Shown: positions 1-6,755 of the stretch, one piece after another
Layout of the letters: each line of letters starts with the position of its first letter
How positions within the stretch are numbered: the first letter of the stretch is position 1
Origin: Chloroflexota bacterium
GTDB taxonomy: Bacteria; Chloroflexota; UBA6077
Reading direction: 5' to 3'
DNA: 15,949 nucleotides
Assembly: GCA_021788565.1 (NCBI GenBank)
Contig: JAJYKO010000032.1
Span: 1-15,949, forward strand
Notes under the pieces: generated by a model
The model's database searches: none
What the model was told of the DNA's origin: nothing
Seen by the model: the letters and a program-made list of their open reading frames with translations, nothing else
Position numbers and translations under genes: made by a program

Positions 1-221
1 CGGCTATGATGAGGGCGGGCGTCACCGATGTGCGGCGGGTAGCCGTCGTGGGGGACACCCCCCTGGACTTGATAGCCGGCACGAACGCGGGCGCTGCCTG
101 GGTCATCGGCGTTCTGACCGGCGCCCACGGCTTGGACACCCTGGGGGCAACGAGCCACACCCACCTGCTGGGCAGCGTCGCGGCCCTGCCAGATCTCTTG
201 GCGAATGCCGGCGCCAGCTAA
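1..221 (+). CDS. Phosphonatase-like HAD hydrolase, C-terminal fragment (5' end outside window)
   Basis: Only the last ~72 codons are present. The reading frame is open from the left edge (codons in phase with position 3) to a TAA at 219-221. The fragment contains HAD motif IV in the form VVGDTPLDL, whose acidic residues bind the catalytic Mg2+. It is followed by AGTNAGAAWVIGVLTGAHG and a THLLGSVAALPDLL tail. This arrangement is the typical C-terminus of phosphonatase-like HAD phosphohydrolases (TIGR03351/PhnX-like). The substrate cannot be read from this piece, because the nucleophile Asp and the cap domain lie upstream. Its stop codon interlocks with the stop of the convergent kinase gene (shared bases 219-220 in CTAA), so there is no room for a terminator between them. 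The family call is fairly secure; specificity for a phosphonate is not shown. Confidence 0.8.
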   Translation, partial: AMMRAGVTDVRRVAVVGDTPLDLIAGTNAGAAWVIGVLTGAHGLDTLGATSHTHLLGSVAALPDLLANAGAS

Positions 222-2209
222 TCGTGCCGTTTAATGCCGGAGCCGCCAGCATAGGCGTTCACTACCAGCGATGTGTCCCGGCCTTCCAGCGGCGGATCTG
301 TATCCATCGGTGCTGATACTCCCACATGCACCGGTAGATAGATCTCGAACGTTGTGCCCTCCCCCAACTTTGTCTTCAGATCCAGATAGCCGTGATGGTC
401 TTCCACGATCGCCTGGACGACCGACAACCCAAGTCCGGAGCCGCTGCCGCGCTTCGTGCGCTTCGTGGTGAAGAATGCGTCGAAGATCCGGGGGCGTATC
501 TCAGGCGCAATCCCGCATCCGGTGTCCGCCACCGATAGACGCACGTAGTCGCCAGCCTCGATACGGTTATACTCCCCGAAGGGTTGAGACACCCGGATGT
601 TCGCTAACGCGATTGTCAGACAGCCGGTATCGTGCATCGCCTCTCTGGCATTGGTAATCAGGTTGGCCACTACTCGAGACAGTTGCGCCTCCGAACCGCT
701 TACCAGCGGAAGTTCTTGTCCCGCCTCAATCTTCACGTTGAGGCTGTCTGGCTGCTCGCCCATCTCCGAGGCAACCTGCCGGACCAGGCTATGCAAGTCC
801 AAGGGACTCGACCCGCTCAGGCCGCGCCTCCCGAGTGCCAAGAGATCGTAGTTGATCTCGTTCATACGGCGCACAGCAGACAACATACCGTCGCAGTACT
901 TCACCCCTGCGTGCTCCGGCGGCAGCTCGAGCCTGAGTAGCTCCGTGAAGGCCAGCACCGGGGAAAGCAGGTTGTTGAAATCGTGGGCGACCTGCCCGGC
1001 GACGCGGCCAGCGGTCTCCAGGCGCTGGGCGCGCAACAGCTGCTCCTCCATTCTCTTTTGCTCGGTCAGATCCATCATCATCCCCTCCCGAGCAATCACA
1101 GTGCCGTCGGCATCGCGTATAGCGAGATCGCGTTGCGCCACCCACACAAGGTGGCCATCCTTATGCATGGCCCGAAAGGTTACGTTTATCTCGGGCGCGT
1201 CCATGCCGGCCATCCTGTGGACACTTGGGGCATCCCCAGGGTATATCGCCTTGAATGGGATGTCGGGGTCCGCGTAGAACTCCTCCGGCGAGTACCCAAG
1301 GATCTGGGTAGCCGATGGGCTCACGTAGCTGAACCTTCTCTGGGGGCGCAGCTCCAGGCGATACACGGCTGTGGTGTTGGTCTCGCTGAGACGGCGGAAT
1401 CGCGCCTCGCTCTCCCTGAGCGCTTCCGTGGCGAGCTTGCGTTCGTGGATGTCTTCGACTATCGCCACGGCGTACCTGGGGCTACCGTCTTCTCCTCGCA
1501 CCAGGCTTACCGAGGATCGCACCCACAACGTATGTCCGTCAGCGCGTATAAGACGCTTCTCCAACTGGTACTGGTCCCGTTGGCCGGCGATCAGCTCCTG
1601 GAAGAAGACCATCTCGACCGAGAGGTCATCGGGAAAAGTGAAATCGTAGAACGGCCGGGCGGTGGCCTCACTTTCGTTTAGCCCGAGGAGCCGCCTTGCC
1701 ACGGGGTTCCGCGCCAGCGCATGACCGTCCAGGTCCAGGAGCACCACGCCCATCGGAGCCTGCTCGAAAATCGTTCTGAAGCGTGCCTGACTGTCCCTCA
1801 GCTCCTCTTCTGCCTCTACTCGACCGGTGACGTCGCGGGCGATCCCTTCAATTGCCAGGAGCTTTCCGGCCGCGTCGACAACCGGAGTGATGGAAAGCTC
1901 GACCCACACGATATGACCATCCCGGTGAAGCAGCCTGATGGTAGCCGGGTCCAGCCTGTTAGCGGCTCGGCGCTCCGAGAGCAGGCGGAGGTCATCGCGA
2001 TGGATGATTGCGAGCACGAGATCGGGATCCAGGCACAGCTCCTCCGGCGCGTAGCCAAGCACACGCTGTGAGGCACTGTTGACATACGTGAAGCCGCTCT
2101 TCGGAGAGAGCTCGAAGCGGTAGATAATGTCTGGGGCGCTGTCAACCAGACGAGAGAAGAAGCCGCCGCCGGCACGGCCAGTTTCAACGCTACGGCTTTC
2201 GGTGGTCAT
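218..2209 (-). CDS. Cytoplasmic sensor histidine kinase with three PAS domains
   Basis: A 663-residue protein with no membrane segment, so it should sense an intracellular signal. Three PAS/PAC modules occupy about residues 17-135, 140-258 and 267-385. Each ends in the PAC-type D/EG...ARDVT, VEDIHERK or MMDLTEQK signature and is joined by a short E/R-rich helix. The dimerisation/phosphoacceptor box is VAHDFNNLL with H409. The HATPase domain follows, with an N box around N520, DTGCGI at 562-567 and a glycine-rich GSGSGLGL lid at 588-595. The start is ATG; the only upstream purine tract (GAAGAG) is far away, so the start is less secure than others here. The ~37-residue tail after the ATPase (from about 627) includes PLEGRDTSLVV, which resembles the junction into a receiver domain in hybrid kinases, but no receiver follows. 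It is divergent from the OmpR-type regulator gene at 2360, a possible partner. Confidence 0.93.
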   Translation of the reverse strand: MTTESRSVETGRAGGGFFSRLVDSAPDIIYRFELSPKSGFTYVNSASQRVLGYAPEELCLDPDLVLAIIHRDDLRLLSERRAANRLDPATIRLLHRDGHIVWVELSITPVVDAAGKLLAIEGIARDVTGRVEAEEELRDSQARFRTIFEQAPMGVVLLDLDGHALARNPVARRLLGLNESEATARPFYDFTFPDDLSVEMVFFQELIAGQRDQYQLEKRLIRADGHTLWVRSSVSLVRGEDGSPRYAVAIVEDIHERKLATEALRESEARFRRLSETNTTAVYRLELRPQRRFSYVSPSATQILGYSPEEFYADPDIPFKAIYPGDAPSVHRMAGMDAPEINVTFRAMHKDGHLVWVAQRDLAIRDADGTVIAREGMMMDLTEQKRMEEQLLRAQRLETAGRVAGQVAHDFNNLLSPVLAFTELLRLELPPEHAGVKYCDGMLSAVRRMNEINYDLLALGRRGLSGSSPLDLHSLVRQVASEMGEQPDSLNVKIEAGQELPLVSGSEAQLSRVVANLITNAREAMHDTGCLTIALANIRVSQPFGEYNRIEAGDYVRLSVADTGCGIAPEIRPRIFDAFFTTKRTKRGSGSGLGLSVVQAIVEDHHGYLDLKTKLGEGTTFEIYLPVHVGVSAPMDTDPPLEGRDTSLVVNAYAGGSGIKRHD

Positions 2210-2318
2210 CGAATAGTTCGGCTCTTCACAGTTCGGAAATAGTGCGAGTGGGTCGGGAAGCCGCTCAATGGTACTACTACCGCGGCCGCTATGGAAGATA
2301 CGCGACTATCGGAAGCGC

Positions 2319-2324
2319 TATAAT
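2319..2324 (+). promoter_or_regulatory. Candidate -10 box for the OmpR-type regulator gene
   Basis: A perfect TATAAT lies 35 bases before the ATG at 2360, in the 150-base gap between the divergent kinase and regulator genes. No good TTGACA-like -35 is present 16-18 bases upstream, so this would be an activator-dependent or weak promoter if real. The rest of the gap contains a short direct repeat (AGTTCGG at 2215-2221 and 2230-2236) and nothing else I can interpret. Confidence 0.35.
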
Positions 2325-2359
2325 GACTGCGAGTCAGCAGGAAAGGCCGGATTCAGAAA

Positions 2360-3079
2360 ATGCCAAGAGTTCTAGTGGTGGACGACGAGCCAGCGATTCG
2401 GAACACACTGTCCACGATTCTGCCCGGGGTGGGACTCGATGTGGATACCGCGCTGGATGGCGAGACGGCTTTACAGAAGGCCCGTGAGACCCGATACGAC
2501 CTGATCATCCTGGACTTGCGTCTGCCGGGACTGGACGGCGTCGAGGTCTGCAGAAGGCTTCGGAAGCAGAGCCAACTCCCGATCCTCATGCTGACGGGAT
2601 TGGGCGAAGAGATGGACAAGGTGCTCGGGCTGGAAGCTGGAGCAGACGATTACCTGACCAAGCCGTTCGGTGGCATGGAGCTGCTGGCCCGTGTGAGGGC
2701 TTTGCTCCGGCGGGCTCCAGTGGGTGCTGGCGTGCCCTCGCGACAGTTCGAGGTCGCCGGGCCGCAGGAGCCGCTGACCGCTCGAGTTCGGGTCGGTGAT
2801 CTGGAGATTGACCTGATAGAGCGCAAGGTATCGATGTCGGGCCATTCGGTGAAGCTGAGCCACAGGGAGTTCGAGCTCCTATCGTTCCTGGCGCGCCATC
2901 CCGGCCAGGCTTTTCCCTCGGCTCATCTTCTGAAGAAGGTCTGGGGCTACGAGGATACCGGAGACACTCGCACTGTCCTGGTTCATGTCCGATGGCTAAG
3001 GCAGAAGTTGGAGGAGGACCCCTCTGCTCCCAGGCTCATCGAAACCGTCAGAGGATCTGGCTACCGGCTGAGGGCCTGA
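2360..3079 (+). CDS. OmpR/PhoB-family response regulator
   Basis: A 239-residue transcription factor. The N-terminal receiver (about 1-120) has the acidic pair D8/D9, phosphoacceptor D52 in IILDLRLPG, the switch residue T79 and the invariant K101 in LTKPF. After a ~20-residue linker, a C-terminal winged helix (about 140-238) shows the usual family landmarks: LSHREFELLSFLARHPGQ, then VHVRWLRQKLEEDP and a final RGSGYRL. The start ATG at 2360 is preceded by AGGAAAGG at a somewhat long distance. The gene faces away from the three-PAS kinase at 218-2209 and may be its partner, although FNN-type soluble kinases often pair with regulators encoded elsewhere. Targets are unknown. It ends 35 bases from the convergent queG stop, with no hairpin between them. 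Confidence 0.93.
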   Translation: MPRVLVVDDEPAIRNTLSTILPGVGLDVDTALDGETALQKARETRYDLIILDLRLPGLDGVEVCRRLRKQSQLPILMLTGLGEEMDKVLGLEAGADDYLTKPFGGMELLARVRALLRRAPVGAGVPSRQFEVAGPQEPLTARVRVGDLEIDLIERKVSMSGHSVKLSHREFELLSFLARHPGQAFPSAHLLKKVWGYEDTGDTRTVLVHVRWLRQKLEEDPSAPRLIETVRGSGYRLRA

Positions 3080-3114
3080 TGACCACGGCACGAACCGGCG
3101 ACGTTCCGCGCGTG

Positions 3115-4245
3115 TCAGCTCACATCCATCGCGAGCCGGATTTCCTCCAGCACCGCATCGTCTACCTCGCGGCGTAGCGCTGTTCCCAGGACGGTCTCGG
3201 CCTCATGGCCCCCAATCTGCCCCAGCGCCCACGCGGAATGGGATCTGATAAGCGGCTCCTCGTCCTCCAGAGACCTGGCCAGCGCCGGCACCGCGACTGG
3301 ATCACGGGCATTGCCCAGCGCCACGGCCACGTTCCGCAGTAAGCCCCTGCGCTTAGTCCTCAGGATTGGGCTTCCCTTAAATAGCTCCCGGAACCGCCGG
3401 CCGTCCAGCCCCAGCAGAGGGATAAGCGGGGGATTGGGGCCAATGCCAACGCGCGGCATGAAGGCCGGATCATCCATCGGCTTCGCGACCCGATTGTATG
3501 GGCACACCTCCTGGCAGACGTCGCAGCCGAAGATCCGGTTTCCCAGCCTCGAGCGCAGCTCGATGGGGATAGCTCCCTTGTGCTCAATGGTCAGGTAGGA
3601 GATGCACAGCCGTGCATCGACCCGGTAAGGCGCCACGATCGCGCCTGTGGGGCAACGGTCCATGCAGATCCGGCATCGACCGCAGTCTCGGCGCTGGGAC
3701 ATATCGGGCTCAAGCTCCAGGTCGGTGAGGATCTCGGCCAGCAGAACCCAGGAGCCGTGGCCCCTGGTGAGCACGCAGCCGTTCTTCCCGTAGAAGCCGA
3801 TGCCGGAGCGAACCGCCACTGCCTTCTCCATCAAGGGAGAGCTGTCCACGAAGAAGCGTGTCGCGGGGCGACGGCCGAGCTCCCGAGCCAGGCGGTCGAC
3901 AAATCGTGCCATCCGAGGCGGAAAGACGTCATGGTAGTCGTGTCCCTGGGCGTATCGAGCGATCTTGCCGCGCGGACCGGTGTTGGCCACCGCCTCGTTC
4001 TCTTCAGGTGGCAGATAGTATTTCCCGAGGGTGATCACCGAACGGCTGCCAGAAAGCAGCCTGGAAGGGTCGCCGGAGAGGGCGATGCGCTCCTCCGTGA
4101 TCCACCGCATGCCCGCGGCCATCCCCGCCTCCAGCCACTCCCGGGTCGAGCGCGCGGCCTGTGGGAACGGCTCGACGCCCGCGATCCCCACCAGGTCGAA
4201 GCCCTCGTCCAGCGCCCAGCCTTTGATCTCATCTGAGAGAGACAC
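3115..4245 (-). CDS. queG: Epoxyqueuosine reductase QueG
   Basis: A 376-residue cobalamin- and iron-sulfur-dependent enzyme that reduces epoxyqueuosine to queuosine at the wobble base of GUN-anticodon tRNAs, the last step of queuosine synthesis. Visible marks are the N-terminal DLVGIAGVEPF segment; the catalytic aspartate in FFVDSSPLMEKAVA (D134, the same number as the characterised B. subtilis enzyme as I recall it); and two [4Fe-4S] motifs, CGRCRICMDRCPTGAI (C188, C191, C194, C198) and CDVCQEVCPY (C241, C244, C248). C214 lies between the motifs. From about residue 310 there are HEAT-type repeats (PALARSLEDEEPLIRSHSAWALGQI), as in full-length QueG proteins. The start is GTG at 4243-4245, fixed by GGAGG five bases upstream. 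No other queuosine gene is in the window. Length and motifs are complete, so it should be functional. Confidence 0.96.
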   Translation of the reverse strand: MSLSDEIKGWALDEGFDLVGIAGVEPFPQAARSTREWLEAGMAAGMRWITEERIALSGDPSRLLSGSRSVITLGKYYLPPEENEAVANTGPRGKIARYAQGHDYHDVFPPRMARFVDRLARELGRRPATRFFVDSSPLMEKAVAVRSGIGFYGKNGCVLTRGHGSWVLLAEILTDLELEPDMSQRRDCGRCRICMDRCPTGAIVAPYRVDARLCISYLTIEHKGAIPIELRSRLGNRIFGCDVCQEVCPYNRVAKPMDDPAFMPRVGIGPNPPLIPLLGLDGRRFRELFKGSPILRTKRRGLLRNVAVALGNARDPVAVPALARSLEDEEPLIRSHSAWALGQIGGHEAETVLGTALRREVDDAVLEEIRLAMDVS

Positions 4246-4250
4246 CCTGT

Positions 4251-4255
4251 CCTCC
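4251..4255 (-). promoter_or_regulatory. Shine-Dalgarno site that fixes the GTG start of queG
   Basis: On the minus strand GGAGG is followed by five bases and GTG. This is the best ribosome site near the N-terminus and supports GTG rather than an internal ATG as the start. Confidence 0.7.
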
Positions 4256-4426
4256 AGGACTCATGCTATCTTGAAAGGTTATCACGAGTTCGCTTTGCCT
4301 GCTAAAGCCCCACGTGCTAAGCTGCGCTGCGCGGACCGTTGGTCCTGCTCGGACGACCGCTCAGATCGAGCAAAACGTTCAGGGTAGGTCCATGCGATCT
4401 CAATTCAGCGTTTCTGGAGATGACAT

Positions 4427-5464
4427 ATGCCCCTCTACTCCCCCGAACAGATCGAGAAGCTCAGCGCTGGCATCTTCAAGGCAGTGGGTGCACCCACGGA
4501 CATCGCCGAACATGTAGCCCATTCCCTGGTGGTGAGCAACCTCATGGGTCACGACTCCCACGGCGTGCTGCGGATACCCAGCTACCTCGAGGCCGTGGAG
4601 AAGGGAACGACGGTGCCGGCGGCGAGGCCAAGCGTCGTGAGTGAGACCGAGACCACGGCGCAGGTCGACGGCAACTGGGCCTTCGGACAGATCACGGCCA
4701 GCTTCGCCACCAAGGTCGCGATCGAGAAAGCCAGCGCCCATCAGGTTTCCGCCGTTTCTATCTCCCGATGTACCCACATCGGGCGGCTGGGCGAGTACAC
4801 TGAGATGGCCGCTCAGCGCGGCATGTTTGCATTCATGGTAGGCGGCACGTTCAATGCCGGTCCGGTAGCCCCCTATGGCGCGGCCAGCCGGGTGCTCGGC
4901 ACTAACCCCTTCTCGTTCGCGCTGCCCGGACCCAAAGACGAAGCTGTCGTCGCGGACATCGCCACATCTGTGGCTGCCGAGGGAAAGCTTCGGGTCGCCC
5001 GAGCCAAGGGAATTTCCGTGGCTCCAGGCACCATCCTGGACAAGGACGGCAATTCCTCCACGGATCCCAACGACTTCTACGCGGGCGGAGTGTTGCTGCC
5101 TTTCGGCGGACACAAGGGCTACGTGCTCTCCGTCATCGGGGATCTGCTCGGCCGGCATATCGCGGCCGCTGAGAAGGCGAACATGTCGGATGTATACTTC
5201 GGCCACTTCCTGGTTGTGGTTAATGTGGCGGCGTTCCGGCCCTTGGCGGATTTCGACGAGGCAGTATCGGCACGATTGGGAGAGATCAAAGCGGCGAAGG
5301 TAGCCCCTGGCTTCAGCGAGGTGCTGCTGCCGGGCGAGGTGGAGCGGCGCACTCGGGCGGCACGGTCCGTCGAGGGGATAATGCTTCCGGACGACACGGT
5401 TCAGAGGCTGACGGAGATCGCCCAGAAGTACGACCTGCCGATGCCTGAGGCCAAAGCCGAGTAG
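4427..5464 (+). CDS. Malate/L-lactate/ureidoglycolate-type NAD(P)-dependent dehydrogenase (Ldh_2 family)
   Basis: A 345-residue oxidoreductase of the LDH2/MDH2 fold, unrelated to classical Rossmann LDH. The family oxidises or reduces 2-hydroxy acids such as malate, L-lactate, sulfolactate or ureidoglycolate with NAD(P). Conserved features are GHDSHGVLRIPSYLE with H45; the catalytic and nucleotide-site segment SRCTHIGRLGEY with H117; the GTNPFSFALPGP turn; DIATSVAAEGKL; and the LLPFGGHKGYVLS motif with H229. The start is ATG at 4427 with GGAGA six bases upstream. It stands alone on the plus strand between divergent queG and a strong hairpin, so context gives no substrate. The 181-base gap upstream holds no convincing promoter. 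The family is certain; the substrate is not determinable from sequence alone. Confidence 0.92.
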   Translation: MPLYSPEQIEKLSAGIFKAVGAPTDIAEHVAHSLVVSNLMGHDSHGVLRIPSYLEAVEKGTTVPAARPSVVSETETTAQVDGNWAFGQITASFATKVAIEKASAHQVSAVSISRCTHIGRLGEYTEMAAQRGMFAFMVGGTFNAGPVAPYGAASRVLGTNPFSFALPGPKDEAVVADIATSVAAEGKLRVARAKGISVAPGTILDKDGNSSTDPNDFYAGGVLLPFGGHKGYVLSVIGDLLGRHIAAAEKANMSDVYFGHFLVVVNVAAFRPLADFDEAVSARLGEIKAAKVAPGFSEVLLPGEVERRTRAARSVEGIMLPDDTVQRLTEIAQKYDLPMPEAKAE

Positions 5465-5471
5465 AGTGGCT

Positions 5472-5506
5472 TGTGGTAGCGGACCGTCCTCTGGTCCGCT
5501 ACCACA
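5472..5506. terminator. Perfect 14-bp hairpin between convergent genes (bidirectional terminator-like)
   Basis: Arms 5472-5485 and 5493-5506 are exact reverse complements (14 bp, GC-rich) around a 7-base loop; a G-U pair on each end would extend it in RNA. It begins eight bases after the dehydrogenase stop and ends 17 bases before the stop of the minus-strand repeat protein. No T-tract follows on either side, so it may act with Rho, or as an RNA 3'-end stabiliser, rather than as a classical intrinsic terminator. Confidence 0.7.
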
Positions 5507-5523
5507 GACTGCTCTGGAGAACC

Positions 5524-5952
5524 CTACGGCTTGGCGGTCGGGGTCGGAGGGACCGGCGTGGGCGCCGCGGCGGGGCTCGTCGCCGTTCCCCCAACCGTCG
5601 GAGCTGGGGCCGTCGAGGTGCCCGCTGCCGCAGGAGCTGGGGTCGTCGAGGTGCCCGCAGCCGTCGGGGAGGGCGTTGTCGAGGTGCCAATTCCAGGGGC
5701 AGGCGCAGACGTGCCGGCGGCAGAAGGCGTCTGATCCGCCGGGCTCCCGACCTGGGTGCTGACCGCGGCGGGTGTCTGTGCACTCGGGCGAGCCCCCGTG
5801 CCGAGCAGGGCAGCGCCGCCCCCGAATACAATCAGAAGGATCGCCGAGAAGACGTAGAGAAGACGATTAGTGCGCTTATATTGCTTCTTTGGCAGCGCCG
5901 TCTCTATCACTCGCTTGCGGCCCTGCCGCTTCTTCTTCGCTGGCTTCGCCAT
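5524..5952 (-). CDS. Small membrane-anchored protein with Ala/Pro/Thr/Ser-rich repeat tail (unknown function)
   Basis: 142 residues that I do not recognise as a named family. The first ~30 residues are strongly basic (KKKRQGRKR, then PKKQYKR). One hydrophobic helix follows at about 31-50, then a low-complexity tail of Ala, Pro, Thr and Ser. Basic residues before the helix predict an N-in, C-out single-pass protein with the tail outside the membrane. Residues 89-132 are four 11-residue units of the form GTSTTPAPAAA. The tail looks like a wall spacer or a substrate for O-glycosylation, but this is inference. The start ATG is supported by GAGGAGG six bases upstream (5959-5965). It is the last gene of the apparent lgt operon, 61 bases after the DUF1461 gene, and is followed by the hairpin at 5472-5506. 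Confidence 0.75.
   Translation of the reverse strand: MAKPAKKKRQGRKRVIETALPKKQYKRTNRLLYVFSAILLIVFGGGAALLGTGARPSAQTPAAVSTQVGSPADQTPSAAGTSAPAPGIGTSTTPSPTAAGTSTTPAPAAAGTSTAPAPTVGGTATSPAAAPTPVPPTPTAKP
5557..5688 (-). repeat. Four tandem 33-bp coding repeats (11-residue GTSTTPxPxAA units)
   Basis: The tail of the small anchored protein is built of 33-bp units encoding GTSTTPSPTAA, GTSTTPAPAAA, GTSTAPAPTVG and the diverged GTATSPAAAPT. Units keep frame and amino-acid pattern but differ at the DNA level, so the array is old or under selection for composition. Confidence 0.8.
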
Positions 5953-5975
5953 GAACTTCCTCCTCGTTGAGCAAA

Positions 5976-6031
5976 TAGCTACTTGTCAGTAGCGATTAGC
6001 TGTTGGTTGACTGCTACTTGCTAATGGCTGA
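5976..6031. repeat. Degenerate heptameric tandem repeat (eight 7-bp units)
   Basis: Read on the plus strand in steps of seven, the units are TAGCTAC, TTGTCAG, TAGCGAT, TAGCTGT, TGGTTGA, CTGCTAC, TTGCTAA and TGGCTGA. Position 3 is G in all eight and position 1 is T in seven. The exact word GCTACTTG recurs 35 bases apart (5978 and 6013). The array fills the gap between the DUF1461 gene and the repeat-protein gene and supplies the last codons and stop of the DUF1461 gene. Related heptamers appear at 11836-11884. Confidence 0.65.
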
Positions 6032-6718
6032 TCGCGTCCTCGTCAACAGGCTTCCCACAACAACCGCCGCGAGGGCCTGGCCGCCCGTCGCCAACGCGAG
6101 CCTGAGAGCCGAATCGTACCAGAAACCCTCGGGAAACATCATTATGAGCCTATCTTTTGTAGGGTCGAGTATCCAGAAGTTGTTGCTGAAAGAGATCTCG
6201 TGGAACGCGAGGAAGAGTTGATCGAAGTCCAGCAACGAGGCCGCGCCGAAAGCAGCCAGGAGGCCAACGGTGAGCCCGCCGCCCCACCTGAGCTGCTTAC
6301 CCAAGGCGCGCCAGTAATTTGACCTTCGCCACAAGGGCGCGGAGGCCAGGTAGAGCAGGATGTAGACGCCGCTGGCGACCTGCAGGGTGTAGAAGCGACC
6401 CAGTAAAGCCTGGACGTCGCTCATGTGCTTGTCCTCTCTATCGTTGAAGAGCAGCACGCTCTGACCCCTGACATTCACCGCTATGTCGTCGACCCGATCC
6501 CTCTGGAACAGCAGGTAACGGCTGATCTGGTCGGCGGCCTTAGCCAGCTCACCGCTGGACATGCCGGTCGTCTGCGATACCCCGTACTTCTCGAAGCCCG
6601 CGCGGTACCATCCGACGTCGGAGACCAACCACCTGAGGCTGGTCGTGACGAACAGCACCGGCAGCGATACGATGAATACTCCCGCCGCGATGCCCTTCAG
6701 AAGCGTAAGTGGTTTCAA
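6014..6718 (-). CDS. DUF1461 / TIGR01906-type integral membrane protein
   Basis: A 234-residue protein with four predicted membrane helices at about 9-28, 112-130, 147-165 and 207-226. It carries the two conserved blocks of the DUF1461 (TIGR01906) family: LFNDREDKHMSDVQALL at about 90-106 in the first outer loop, and FHEISFSNNFWILDPTKDR plus LIMMFPEGFW at 172-200 in the second. Both blocks should lie on the same, extracytoplasmic face. The family has no assigned biochemical function that I know of. The start is TTG at 6716-6718 with AGAAGG eight bases upstream; an in-frame stop precedes it and there is no alternative ATG. It lies 37 bases after the glutaredoxin-like gene in the apparent lgt operon. 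The last five codons are made from the heptameric repeat at 5976-6031. Confidence 0.88.
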   Translation of the reverse strand: MKPLTLLKGIAAGVFIVSLPVLFVTTSLRWLVSDVGWYRAGFEKYGVSQTTGMSSGELAKAADQISRYLLFQRDRVDDIAVNVRGQSVLLFNDREDKHMSDVQALLGRFYTLQVASGVYILLYLASAPLWRRSNYWRALGKQLRWGGGLTVGLLAAFGAASLLDFDQLFLAFHEISFSNNFWILDPTKDRLIMMFPEGFWYDSALRLALATGGQALAAVVVGSLLTRTRSAISK

Positions 6719-6755
6719 ATGCGTCGCCTTCTGTTCATCCTATTTGGTTCCTTCT

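Noticed and set aside
2225..2231. TTCACAG half-site upstream of the three-PAS kinase, resembling the repeat at 13869-13886
   Set aside because: No second half-site at 11-base spacing on either side; a single 7-mer is expected by chance.
3580..4236. 218-codon plus-strand reading frame opposite queG
   Set aside because: The minus strand encodes intact QueG with all cysteine motifs; this frame has no recognisable domain.
4271..4306. TTGAAA with GCTAAA as a promoter for the dehydrogenase gene
   Set aside because: Spacing is 24 bases and at 17 bases the -10 reads TTTGCC, so it does not form a housekeeping promoter.
5473..5970. Long plus-strand Arg/Gly-rich reading frame opposite the repeat protein
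   Set aside because: It is the antisense shadow of a GC-rich repetitive gene; its RRR/GRR runs are complements of Ala/Pro codons, it crosses the terminator hairpin, and it has no ribosome site.
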